Origin: Phymatolithon calcareum
Lineage: Eukaryota; Rhodophyta; Florideophyceae; Hapalidiales
DNA: 64,000 nucleotides
Direction of reading: 5' to 3'
Assembly (NCBI GenBank): GCA_977006965.1
Contig: OZ345358.1
Location: 62,001 to 126,000 of the forward strand
Shown here piece by piece: positions 31,990 through 43,740 of this stretch. The stretch's first letter is position 1. The number at the start of each line of letters is the position of its first letter. The position numbers were made by a program, and so were the translations under genes. The notes under the pieces are model-generated. The model worked only from the letters and a program-made list of their open reading frames with translations, was not told the origin of the DNA and made no database searches.

Positions 31990-33740
31990 CTGAATGCATG
32001 TGAAAAGTTTTCTAGGACGCGTACGAAGCTTCCTGATGATCCATAGTGTTGATAATGAAAATCCTATGGCTGTTTCCCGAAGACTTGTATCTCGTGGTTA
32101 GGAGTCTGCCAGCAAAATCGTCACACCAGTCGAAGTCCTTCCCGGGATCTATTCCAACCGCTGGGGGAGGCGAAGCTCCGGATTCAACTAATCCACGACT
32201 AGCTGAAATGGAATCTGGATGGACAGATTCGTCCGATTTGAGGCGCCGCCTTTCCGAACTGAGCAGATAGCATTCTCGAACATGACAGCACCAGTACTAT
32301 CGATGCTTCAAATCAATATTCATGATTGAGGTCTACAATTCAGTTGATGAACCTTGCAAAAAGTTTGAACTGATCATCTCCAGTAGATGAAAACCTTTAA
32401 TTCGTGAGATCATTATAAAACCACAACTTACGGAGTTCTACATTCTACATAGGTTTGCAGACGTGTTCTCGATAATAATGAAGCTTTGGGCATATGGAGG
32501 TGGAAGACAGCGAATCAAAGAGATATTCCTGTACTTCGTACCAGAAAGAACGACAAAACATTGTGAATAGTAAGTAAATAAGACGTAAGGACCGGTTTCC
32601 TAGGGCTTTGAAACGATCGAGAGAGGAGAATTACCAATTGATCGAGGGTTTGAGAGTCTGCCCTTCAACCATGCAAGATAAAAAAATACATGTCAAATCA
32701 GGAAACTGCATAGAGAGAACAAGCTGAGCGGGGCATAAGAGGAGAAGTCTGCAGCGCACAGTAGGAACAGCATATTTAGGATATATGTCAGTAGGAGACG
32801 AAGACCAAGCACTCCAATTTAGCGTAAGGAGGAATCCAACAATACCTCGTTGAAATCTGATAAGGCCCGAAGAATTATGAACGCCACTAAAGTTAGGGAT
32901 GACTATTTGTCAATAGTGCAGTATGCCGAGAGAAGTCGATCTTCCGTACCTGGGAACACACAAGATCACGCATACGTATGTTTCGAGACATATGGATCCG
33001 GAACAGGGATAAGACGGCTGCGTCGTGGCTCGGCATGCATGTCCGGGTGAAACATCTTATACAGAAGTCATGTGTGCCATTTTCGCGCACGAGCGCGAGA
33101 TTCTGCAGAGCAGGAATTGACTGTGTTCCGATGACTCGGTACCGCAACTGCTCACTGGACTGGGCATACTCGTAATGCGTGCAGTCCTTATAAGTCGAAA
33201 CCGTCGTCGAGCGTGCATTGAAATGTGCACATGAGGGCCGCGTCATGTACCATTGACTGGGCCACCCCAAATAAGGCAAGAAGTCTACTTAGGTACATAC
33301 GTAGAAGCTCGAAAGCTATTGCGCAGTATAGTCAATATGGTTGTTTCAAAGGAAATTAATAAGGCTCTGTGCACTAAACTATCGTCTAGTGCAAAACGGA
33401 AGCTGTCTTTCTCCAAAGCTATGTAATTTGAATTCTTGTTTTACAATTACTATTTTCGAACGTTATGAGCTAGTTGAAAAATGATAAAATATATGATATT
33501 CTCTCAGGTCGAGGCGCGGAGAGCGTCTTCTCCCCACTGGAAGTCGAGAAGGAGGATCCCGCAAACCCATGAGGTTGCGTTCAGTGATCTGTGGACATCG
33601 ATCGCACGAATTTGCATCACCAGTGAGAACATACTCTTGAATAGAGGTTCATGGTGCTGATTACAGTCCTTGCGTTGGCCTCGCGTTCTCTGGGTCTCTT
33701 CGGCGCATCTCTCCGCACGCGAGCTCGAGCTTTTGCTAAG
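31990..33740. other. Interior of the 12.6-kb element without recognised genes
   Basis: Short open frames only (for example 32046-32270 and 32850-33050 on +, 32893-33279 on -). No motif was recognised. Confidence 0.4.
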
Positions 33741-33763
33741 AAGGAACCGAGCAAGGGGTCCTG

Positions 33764-36091
33764 TTGAGTCCGGAAACACCAACGGACACTGCATCTCCTT
33801 TCATGAACATTTCGGGCGACACAAGGGGGCTGGATGCTAGCCAGTCAATTCTGATGAGCTGCGACACACGCCCGGGACCGGTCCCTCCAGCATCAGCGGA
33901 TGTGAGCGGTGTTTGCGCTATCGCCATTAGCCAAATGAAAGGGGAAATTTCGAAAGGTCTAACAAATGTACAGCAAAACGTGGAAGCGATGAAGAAAAAG
34001 CAGGACGAGATATCAAACCTGTTGAAGGGGCTTCGAAAACAGCCCACCGCATCGAAGAAGTACATGGAGATCTTATTTTGTGCACATCGTGCAAGAAGAG
34101 CCGAAACGAAGTTGTGTTGCCCTTGGATATGATTGAGGAGTCAATGATGGGTGCAAACGCAGTTGTGCCATGGATTTCTTTTACTTGCATTCTGACTACT
34201 GCCAGCTTTGCCATGGCCGTTCCGAATAATCGCGCGCGGCATCTTTCTTCTCAAATCGTACTGGAAAACCTTCGAGATGGCAAGCGTTCTGAAGTCGGCC
34301 TCTGGGTTTGCCATGCTATTTTACGCTGCAAAAGCTGCAGCAAAAGGAAAAAAGGGCCGGACATCTGTGGGACAGCTTTACTCCATCTTCTTCCATGAGT
34401 CCATGATTGAAGATTTTGACTACGCGCGCCAGCACTACTTTGAGCCACCGGAATCGGAGCGAACTGGAAAAGAGAGACGGCAGTCATGCCCGGCGTGGAT
34501 CGCCGCAATGCATCCTCTACCTGTAGTGCGGGATGCAGTTGTTAACGTAATGGGAAAACTCGAAGGGTCAAGCAAAGCTGGAGTTCCAGCGAGTACCGGT
34601 GTCCCGTGTAATTCCGGCGTGGACACCCCTGCTAGCCCAGGACGGCACGAAATGTCATCGGGGCATGGGAATGGACGTGGCGACACAGGCGCAAATGCGA
34701 GGCGGAGCACGATAAGCTCGCATGCCAGACGTGACACGTCCATGTCATCTAACCGAACCCTCGACCCTGGAGGAATTGTTCTCGGGAAGCGATCACGGTT
34801 AGTTGACAGTCGCTCTATTCCAGAATTAGGGGCGCTATCCGCTGGTATGGAATCCGTCGGCACGGCTCCAGACTCCGTTGCTGATCTCCGGGAAGTGGAC
34901 ATGGAGCCTGGAATACCGGCATTCACGGAGGAAGAGAAAGCAACCTTTCTAGCTCACGAGTTTCGTGTGGCTGCAATCACAGAAATTCGTGACAAGTGGG
35001 GCACGAAACTCAGCCGATACCGAACCACTGTCAGGTCTAAAACGCACTTTGATCTCATGTTTTTGGCGGAGTTTATTCAGGAGAACTGGTTGAGTCGGGC
35101 GAGTATCTCCCAATACGGGTACGAGAAAGCAATGGAGAAGGCATGCGCGGCGGCGAAAGATGATGAATATGAATACATATTCGATGACAGTACAGTGGCG
35201 GAAGAGCTGGAAATTCCGACAATCGTCTCCGCCGGCTCAAGATGGGATATTAAGAAGGCGAAATGCGGAAAGAAGGAGCAACTGTACCAGCTAGTTAACG
35301 GTCAGCTTGCGGGACCGAGTTCGAATTTGGAAGAGCTGGAAAAGATGAAAAGGAATTTTCCGTGCCTCTCCCTCCACATGAGATACAAGAGAAAGGTTAT
35401 TTACGACGCTGGAGATGCAATTCGAAAGAGGCGGAGTCGTAACTCTATTCAGGCAACTACGCGGACACCGGATGATCACTACATTACGTGGACGGAGCGC
35501 GTAAGTCTTCATGACATGGCTTTAGAATTCCTGTGCGAGCGCTTCAAGGTTTCGGATCCTGCCGTTTTGCTTGCTATATCTTCCGCTTCTCTCCGCACTG
35601 TACATATTGTTGCTATCGGCTTCAGAGCATTACTGCGACAGTACTTGTGACTGGAAATATCAAAACTAGAGCAGATTGCACTTGGAAACGCGCAACATCG
35701 CGATGTCGGAATAGAGGACGATGTAGTCACCACGAAAATGGAGGCGGCAAGCAAAGGGAAGAAGAGCGTCACAGCGAGGAGCAATACTGATGCGAAGATG
35801 TCCATTAAGTCTGACGAGTGGCAGAAGTATCTACACGATTTGGAAGCTGAGGATGAGGATGACCCTGAGCCTTGCTTGCGCGAAAATGAATCGGGATCTG
35901 TGCTCTCTGTCCACCAGGCACTTCCGTACGTAAACCGTGACGCTAATCGCAGTTGGGTGTATGAGTGGTTCCTTTTCTTATTCGACGTAGGGAGTCCCCG
36001 CTCGGTAAATGAGCTATTGTTCTTGTCAAGAGAGTTATTTGTTTTTATCAGATTCTGTGGGAGTTTTTCTAGTGCAACTTTCGGCAAATGA
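33764..36091 (+). pseudogene. Accessory ORF of the 12.6-kb element, interrupted
   Basis: A frame with a coiled-coil-like N-terminus (33764-34132) is followed in the same phase by a long frame (34208-35650) and, after a single TGA, by a further open stretch to 36091 rich in Asp and Glu. Near 34060-34110 another phase encodes LCTSCKKSRNEV, a CxxC pair, so an intron or frameshift is likely there. The long middle part has a Ser/Gly-rich linker and a charged C-terminal region. No known domain was identified. It may be a DNA-binding accessory protein, as such elements often carry; that is inference. Confidence 0.45.
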
Positions 36092-36141
36092 ATCAATTGT
36101 AATGGGCAGTGCCTTGTGTTTGGATTATTATAGTGTTCTGA

Positions 36142-37281
36142 TTAATAAGATGTGCTAGGTGTTGCTATCACTGTCTTCAGAGGTAATCCTGCATTAACCT
36201 GATTTTGGAATATGTTCCGTGCGCTCATGGTCAAAATATTTGTTCGTAGTACAACTGCAGGGAAAAAGGTCCGGAGAGAACCCGGAATCGATTTAGATCG
36301 TCTCATGTGCCCCCCACACTCTTGCAGCCTTTCCCAGCTCAGACTAAACTGTTGCTTGTGATCCAATGTTGAGCTTCCTTGAGTTGCATTGCTAAAGGCT
36401 GAGCAAGGCTCATTGCGAAATTTGAAGTCGCTTTCCCAGGTTGGATCTTCCCATGAAATACTGTCTTGAAACAAAGTTGGTACTGATCCGGTTCCTTGAG
36501 CCGTTGGAGAGCTAAACCCGATGACAATACTGCGAGTTGAGGATCTGATCACATGACTACCCATAACTTGACTCGCTAGCAGCTGCTTAGATGAGTTTCG
36601 CTTCTCGAGATAGACAGCTTGCTCTCTTGTTGACATATCCAGCTGCAATGCTTCAAAGATATCGGCATAGTTGTAGAATACGACCTGAAGTCGTGAGCAA
36701 TGGCGAAGGCCAGGGAATTTGATGTGGTATTCAGAAGGAAACGCGAAGCAACGAGCCCCAGAAGTATTCAGAAGGTGCAAAGCCAGGGTTTGAAAATCAG
36801 AAAGCGTACAGTCTGCAGACGGTGACCTGAGGGGAATGGGGACTACAGAAATGACCTTAACGACACACCCAACTTCTCTTCCTAACTCAGTACCAAGTCC
36901 TTGAAGCATTTTCGTTGCTCTTAGCTGAGCAAACATGATTATTCGAGAAACGCAATAATCATCGTTAGCCCGTAAATGGTTGAGGATAGTCACTCGCTCC
37001 GTTTGTAAATGATCTTGAGTGCCCCGCATCTGCTCCTGTAGTTCGCACATCTGCCAAGCTAGAGCTGCATGAGAGTCTCGAAGAGCTACAAGCTCATCAC
37101 ATTGCTCTCGACCATCGCCTCGGTGCTGGATTGAGAAATGTTGGTTGCTTTGGGAGTTAGGGATGTGATTCGAAGGAAGGTCACGTTGGCGTGGACAAAT
37201 AGTCAATGCTTGCGCAGTCTGTCCAGGGGATACGTGTTGATGCTGGACATTACCTTCTGTGATGCCTTGCACGAGATTCAT
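36142..37281 (-). CDS. Minus-strand ORF of the 12.6-kb element, 379 aa, unknown function
   Basis: An uninterrupted frame with ATG at 37281. A Gln/Glu/Leu-rich, coiled-coil-like stretch (CDELVALRDSHAALAWQMCE and following) occupies about 60-100. The C-terminal half is Ser/Thr-rich. It lies between the accessory ORF and the transposase and is convergent with the former. No family was recognised. Being intact while its neighbours are broken makes it worth noting. Confidence 0.5.
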   Translation of the reverse strand: MNLVQGITEGNVQHQHVSPGQTAQALTICPRQRDLPSNHIPNSQSNQHFSIQHRGDGREQCDELVALRDSHAALAWQMCELQEQMRGTQDHLQTERVTILNHLRANDDYCVSRIIMFAQLRATKMLQGLGTELGREVGCVVKVISVVPIPLRSPSADCTLSDFQTLALHLLNTSGARCFAFPSEYHIKFPGLRHCSRLQVVFYNYADIFEALQLDMSTREQAVYLEKRNSSKQLLASQVMGSHVIRSSTRSIVIGFSSPTAQGTGSVPTLFQDSISWEDPTWESDFKFRNEPCSAFSNATQGSSTLDHKQQFSLSWERLQECGGHMRRSKSIPGSLRTFFPAVVLRTNILTMSARNIFQNQVNAGLPLKTVIATPSTSY

Positions 37282-37584
37282 TGTAGATGGAGTCGTCCCT
37301 TTCGTGGATGGACTTATGTTTTGAAGATGGAGAATTCCTCCCTGGATGTGGCTTCCGATTGCTCATGCAAGCCGTCCAGAGCGTCGATATTGCGCTCAGC
37401 TCACTTTTTGCGAAATCCGGCGGAGTATATCATAACTGAAAGAGGGAGAGGCTATCCCTTTCAATGCTATACTCGGGAAATACGCATTCAGAAATGAGTA
37501 TCCACACATTCTTGAACGCGTAAACGACGAATCTAGCACTCAAACGGTAGATAGAGAAGAGGGAATCATACATAAGCGGTTGCA

Positions 37585-40500
37585 TTGGTGTCATGTTTAG
37601 TGTCACCGAAGCCGCCAAAGCATTTGCTCACCGTCTTTTGTCAAAAACCCAAGCGATCATCTCTCCGGAAGCTCGCATATGGCGGTTCAAGGAATGATAT
37701 GTTTTCATCTGCTGTTCCGCAAAAACGGAAGAGAAGAAGCAGGCTTCGGTTCACGAAATCTCGTGTACTGCAAGGCGGGGCAAGCGTCTACTCGGGCAAC
37801 CCGAGCTCTGAACCCAATACTCGGCCTTGCTCTCCACACATATCCAATCCAGAGAACGTGACGTCACTGCCACTACGTAATTGCCTACTCAGCACACAAA
37901 ACGCTGAGGTATCTGTTCCTCGAAATACACCATATCCTTACCGACAGGATACACCCATTGGAGATTTCTCTTCCTTTGAAGAGTCTGCGGCGGATTTAAT
38001 TCAAGAAGATATTAGCATTCGTGATCAGCTTGCAATCGACTTAAGACCAAGGGACAGCGACGAGCGAGGCGTGGAGCGCTTTGAAGACGAGCCGTCTGAG
38101 GTTGATGGGCACGATGATTTAGAGAAGCCTGATAATGCTACGATTCACAGCCACGAAGCTCTACAGCACATTCTAACAGCGGATGCCTCATCAACTGCTG
38201 AAAGCCGAGCATCCTCCGATGCCAGATTAGGCATGGCGCTCGGCACAGAGAGTGTTGCTGCTGCAGACTCTGGAATAACTGTCGCACTATCCCAGGCACC
38301 CGATGAGGTCGATGCGAGTGAGTACCCCGCAGTTAATCTTCGTATCACCAGTTGGCGCGTGCTGTGGGGCCTTTTAGTGACGAACGGTAGTTTGAAGATG
38401 ACAAAAGGTCAGTATAAGGCTATGAGAATAATTGCCGACACGTGCCGCAGGATGTCTGAGCAATGGTCGGGAAACGGGCTAGCTCACAGCCTACCTCAAA
38501 ATCGAATACAGGTTTTACCGCACTACAGTTCTCTTTTCAAGACTCATAAGCCCATTCTGTACAAACATTTGAGCGTTCGCGGAAAGCAGTACATGGAAGA
38601 AGTGGACACGCGAAAGGCGAGTGCCCGAGCCCGGCTATACTCAAACACAGGCACACCGCTGGTACTAGTACATACTGTTCTTCCTAGTGAATACGCGAGA
38701 GAAGATGTAGCCTGTAAGCCCGTCTACAACCTTATGCGGAGTACAAGCCTTGGAAACACGAATTTTTCAGCTGACTGTATCGACACATGGCCCATCGTTT
38801 CTGCACGTCCATGGTTTTACGGCTCGAGAGAGTTTTTGACAGTGGATGTCAATGATGATGAATTCTCACCCCATTGGTTCGCAGAGGCTGGGGATATTGT
38901 GTCAATTGATGTCATGGGCTTGTGTGAATTTCACCGAGATCTAGAAGAACATTTCATACCTGATGGTACAGAGCACAACTCGAACACGATAAAGGGTGAG
39001 ATTGTTCACATATGGACCACGCACCATGAAAGCCGCCGTGATGATGCAAATTTTTTCAGCACGCTTCAATCGAATATCTCCCCCCGAGACGAAAATATAA
39101 TTCTACAAATGCAGCACTCATCGTACACTTCTCCCTCTGATGCAGTCAACGTCTACATCCCGGAATTACCTGTGGAACAATATGGAACTGATGACGAAGA
39201 AACAGATCCCTCCGACGATCTAGGCTCCGTACGACGTAAGAAAAGAGTTTCTCCCCAAATGCGCGAGGCTTTAGAGCTTCGAAAGAAAGCACAGCAGGAG
39301 TATCGTCGAGAAATGGAACAATGTTGGGTCGGATGGCGCAAACCCCTTCTAAAGCCTGGGGATCTGGTGGCTCTCATTCGACCTACCTCTCCTTTAACAG
39401 ATTCCACATCACGGATCCTCATCGTCTGCAGGTTCTGGACGGAGCAGGAGGAGCGCGGGCGGCACGTTTTCTGGCTCCGGGGAGCAGAAACGGTCCAATG
39501 TACTACTGATCCCGGTAATCCTCTTTCCGGGTTTACTCCTCTTGGTCAATCTGAATCAAAGCTTTACAGAGATGTCCGCAGAGTCAAGCTCATATCAAGG
39601 CACTCAGGAAGCCGGGGTCCAGACCGATTTGATCCTGTGAGTAGCCATGGTACTCTCGACTCCGGCGAAGAGTACTTTATATATAGGTTCCTTCTATTTT
39701 GAGACGGGTTTGAGATCTCCGTTGGTACATCAGCCAGCGGAGAAGGGGTGTATCTCGTCTGCCTAAACCTTCCTCCGCACGCCAGATCTTCAGCGTCGGC
39801 AGTGCGGATACTGAGTCTGACGCCACCTGGCGTAAAAAGTGATGTGATTTTTCAACGAATCCAAGATGACATTGTGCGCGGCATGGTAGAGGGGTTTGTG
39901 GACGTTGACGGGTACGGCAACCGCGTCCGTATTTTCCTGGGCCTCGTTGGGTTTATTGGCGACACCCTGGCCATTAACGCATGTCTGGATGTTCTGGGTC
40001 ACACAACGAGCGCTTGCTGCCACTTGTGTCGCTTTGTGCGAAAGTCCGAAACAATGCTGGGTAGTCGATATACGCGAAAAGGATTTAGTTCGTCTTCGTC
40101 ATCGACAGGCAGGGGGTTTTATCAACATTGCGGCGTTCGTGACAGTGGCGCAAAAGAAGAAACGTGCCGGCTTCTTGAGATGTCTCCTAGACGGGCAATG
40201 GACAAGCTCCCTCTCCATAATCTCCGCTCCGCCTTTTTCGCTACTCGAGGTTCGATACCTACTACGAGAGATGGTGTGCCCATTTTGTGCTTTGAATTGG
40301 ATCCGTACAGATCTTGCCTTGTTGCTCCGGACCTTTTACTAACGGGTCATTTCAGGGATTGCGTTAATACAGCCTTTCGGCTACTTCCATCTAAACAGCA
40401 CCGCGTGGTGGTAGAGCAATGCATGATCGGATTACTTTCTGAGTGCCATCTCCCGGTTCAGAACAGGCTTTTTGATGTCGACAAAAAGGCCTTGTTCTCA

Positions 40501-41932
40501 ATGTCAATGACCGAGCTTTATGCTCTTTCGTTGGTAGCACACACTGGATTTGTACTTGCATGTCGCACTCTTAGCACTCTGCGCTCAAAAATCAGCCCGA
40601 TATGCCAATACTCTATTGATGTGATGCGCTCGTGCTCAGATTTGATTGCTCACTTGTGGAATCCACTGTTGTCAACGACAGTACCACAATTCATCGGTTT
40701 TGGCAAACATCCAGAACGAGATCAACCTCCATATAAGTCGTGTCCAGCTGTTGTGTGCTATGTCCGATTCGGACATTCAAGCCCTTGAAAGTACCAGAAC
40801 AGGCCGATCCCGTAAAGCTCAACTCGCAAAAGAGTATCGCGATCGTGTTTTAGTGATCAAGACAATCGACAAACCTAATGTACATCGTCTGCGCGAACTT
40901 GTGTTCACAACTTTACCAATGGTTGGAATGATATCTAGAGTTGGAGAGTTTGTGCTGGAAAAAACACATCAAACTCTCAAGCGGGCCATAAGGCGTTCAA
41001 ATAACAAGGATGTAGAACTCCAGTTCGTGCTCAGCTCAAGGTTTGGGGATTGGCAAGCGCGCCTATCAATGCAAGCAATACCGGCTCTGAAAGGTGACGT
41101 CGACCACGTTCGAGGCTGCTTTCGCCTCCTGGCCGGACGAGAGGCCATCAATCAGCTCGATGGCCGACTTTCATTGAGACACACTATTATGGTGCAACGT
41201 GCATTTGGGCCTGCATGTTGCGTCCCGGTTCTACTTGCCACACAATCAAAATCTGTGCTTTCCCCAAGAGCTACCATGACCGAGTCCCTTTGATGGAGTC
41301 TTGAAACAAATTTGGAGCTATTTCATACTCCAACTGTTGTGTCCACGTCTCACCGCTCTCAAGTTTTCGATGAATTTGCCAATCTGTCTCAGCTACTTGG
41401 ATGGGATCCATCAATACAGTTCGGAGACTCCGTCCGGTCAATTTATGGAAATGGGGTCACGGACATGAGTTTCAAAATAGGACACGTTCTCCAAGTTGAA
41501 TGTCGCCATTCTAAAAACATGTCCTCTCATTATCCGGTTGTAGCTCAGCGGAGTGACTTACTTCCTGAGCGTGCAAATACGGGAGATATTGGTACCCTAT
41601 GTTGGGGAATTGTAGCCCTGTTCAAAAGGGTAGTCGATTCTCCCAATACTGAGTGCTGGGCTGCAGTAAAACCATGTTTGCCTATTGCGCATGTGGAATT
41701 GGACGAGGGAGTAGGATTTGATAGAAGAAGTTTTACTTTCGGCAGAAGGACTTCTTTTCTCACTCTAGACGCTACAATCCATCGCGCAGCACTTATTCCA
41801 ATCTGTTCCACAGAATGCAAGCCGTCTTCAACAAGACCCTGCTTTGAACACGCTCGATTTTGCAATCCGAGGGCTGGTACTCCGTTTTTTCTATTGACTA
41901 AATCTGATGGATACCTGCCGCGTACAGGATAA
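37585..41932 (+). pseudogene. Transposase of the 12.6-kb element (Tnp2/Plavaka-like), disrupted
   Basis: A 705-codon frame (first ATG at 37699) ends at a TGA (39700-39702). The same phase continues without further stops to 40788, and the join carries family-like motifs: DGFE, then SGEGVYLVCLNLPPHAR. Downstream come GDTLAINACLDVLGH and CCHLC, resembling the second catalytic Asp and Cys cluster of Tnp2/Plavaka transposases. At about 40690 the frame shifts by one. The next segment (to 41293) has KPNVHRLRELVFTTLP and EKTHQTLKRA, also family-like. A second TGA then separates the tail (41312-41932). Basic clusters (KRKRRSRLRF) near the start fit a nuclear protein. One frameshift and two nonsense codons make activity unlikely. 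Confidence 0.65.
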
Positions 41933-42690
41933 TAAATATGTTCTCCTTATATGCTACCCGTGCTTTTCAATATTCCCTAAGCCAGCATTGAAGAAATCTT
42001 CGAGATTCGTCTACACCGGGTACTTGCTTTAGGCACGCCGACAACAATCTCCCACCCTATTCGTCGCACTGGGAAAAGTGCAGCCCAGGTTCTCGCAGTC
42101 GGTTGAACGAGGGTGCACGACATTCCCCACGTAGGTGTTGCGTGTTGTGGCTACATACCGGTCCAAGTCAAATTCCGCACACGCCCAGTGAGTTTCCGCT
42201 CTGCGAAATACGCTCTTCTGCTGTCAGACGCCTGTCCCGGTCCATTTAACGCGGGAATTTACCTTCCCGCGCGTGCAAAAGTAACGTGATCTGTATTCCG
42301 CGAGCGCCAGCCGTGGGTGGCAAGTCAGAGCGTTGAGGGTAGGCTACTATACACGTCCTACACGTACACTACTGTCTAGCCGGAACCCTTACCTCACGTT
42401 CGGGCGATGCTTTGGTTCGAATTCCCGTGGTCGTAGAATCAGATTTTTAGAACGTCCAATAATCTACAAGGATAAGATTCACGGCACTGTGCACTATTTG
42501 AGCCTATGAATTCCAACGATGCAGTGAAACAGATCTGCGCGATGCAAATTACTCTACCGCTGAGCTCCAGTGACAAATCATTTCTATTGGAATTCGATTT
42601 TTCGAATCAAGGAATCCGAGAATTCGGGTTCAGCAAAAATTTCGCTCCCCCAGTGCAGTGTATGATTGGCTGTCTCGTGTTTCTTCAGAC
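41933..42690. other. Transposon 3' flank without recognised genes
   Basis: No convincing frame. One 63-codon ORF at 42506-42697 lacks support. Confidence 0.5.
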
Positions 42691-42699
42691 AGTATGATT

Positions 42700-42982
42700 A
42701 TGCAGTCGACTGGCCAGTCAAAGGCCAGTCTTCAGACCAGTCTTCGACTCATTTTCAATGCAGTTGACGTCCAGTCGTCCAAACAACTGCTTACATAGTC
42801 ATTTTAACAACTGGCAGTCATTAGGACGACTGGCTTGATAAACAGCCAGTCAACTGGCATTCCTTTATAGACTGTTTATGATACGATTTTCTTGACTTCC
42901 AGTCTTGAAACAGTTGACTGGAATCACCTGATTCCAAGACTGGATTTGGCAGGTGTGAGCAGTCCCAGTCGTCTCACCTGTG
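42700..42982. repeat. Right subterminal repeats of the 12.6-kb element
   Basis: More than a dozen CCAGTC, CAGTC and GACTGG motifs in both orientations within 280 bp, mirroring the left end. Confidence 0.8.
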
Positions 42983-43287
42983 AAAGGCTCAGACTTCACG
43001 CTGTTACTTTTTCCCGTTCGCGCTGGCTTTATTCCCTACGCACACTGTTTCATTAGAAAAGCAAAGTAATAGAGATAGCATGATGACCCTGGCGTTCTGG
43101 TAATAAGATATGCGATATGTAGCAACTTGTTTGGATAGTGGCTCACCGCTACCTGCGATAGGCCTCTCTTCTGCATGGCATCCTAAATGAAGACGCCAGC
43201 GTTCTATTAAGCACATCGCATTCCATATAGAGCACCTCGATTGGATTCCAGCTAGTTGGTAAATTCTGAGAAGAGTCTTATACTGGC

Positions 43288-43740
43288 CAGGGGTGGGTAC
43301 AATACTATTGCAATAAATTGCGGGAGTAGTTGCAAAACGCAATATGTATTGCTCTGAAAGCCATCTTGCAATACGCATTGAAATACAATCGTGAAATACG
43401 AATTGCAATACACAATGTCTCTCGGACTCGGTGTGCTCATGATTACTGGTGTTACTCCGACAGTGTTCAGTGCTGATCAAGTATATTCATGTAATGAAAG
43501 GGCTGATAGTCCTAGTATTACGTATTGCAATGTCTTGATTTAGTTTGTACTTATACGTATGGCTACAAGATAGCGAAACATACTAAAAAACTTGATGACA
43601 TGTTCTAGTTGCTTTACAAGCACGAAAATTATCGCACCCTCAAAGAATCAATACTTATTGCAAACTCTACGGTCATCCGCAATACGTATTGCAATTCTAC
43701 AGCCCTCCGCAATATCATATATTGCAATTCCAATGTGCTG
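43288..43740. repeat. Possible hAT-type end with a CAATACGTATTGC-rich body
   Basis: CAGGGGTGGGTAC at 43288 resembles a hAT end. It is followed by many TTGCAATAC/GTATTGCAA motifs up to about 43735. A matching inverted right end was not found, so this may be a truncated copy. Confidence 0.4.

Larger units (their letters stand above)
30396..42982 (+). mobile_element. 12.6-kb DNA transposon (Plavaka/CACTA- or KDZ-like) with 8-bp target duplication
   Basis: The ends are CACAGGCGAGACGACTG (30396-30412) and its inverted copy (42966-42982) with one mismatch. Both are directly flanked by AAAGGCTC (30388-30395 and 42983-42990), an exact 8-bp target-site duplication that fixes the borders. Dense CAGTC/GACTG subterminal repeats lie inside both ends. 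The element carries a broken Tnp2/Plavaka-like transposase, an accessory ORF region and a minus-strand ORF. Classical CACTA elements make 2-3-bp duplications; 8 bp is closer to KDZ/Zisupton or hAT types. The superfamily is therefore left open. Confidence 0.88.

Noticed and set aside
42405-42440. tRNA-like B box (GGTTCGAATTCC)
   Set aside because: It deviates from the consensus in the last bases, and no A box or cloverleaf could be drawn upstream.
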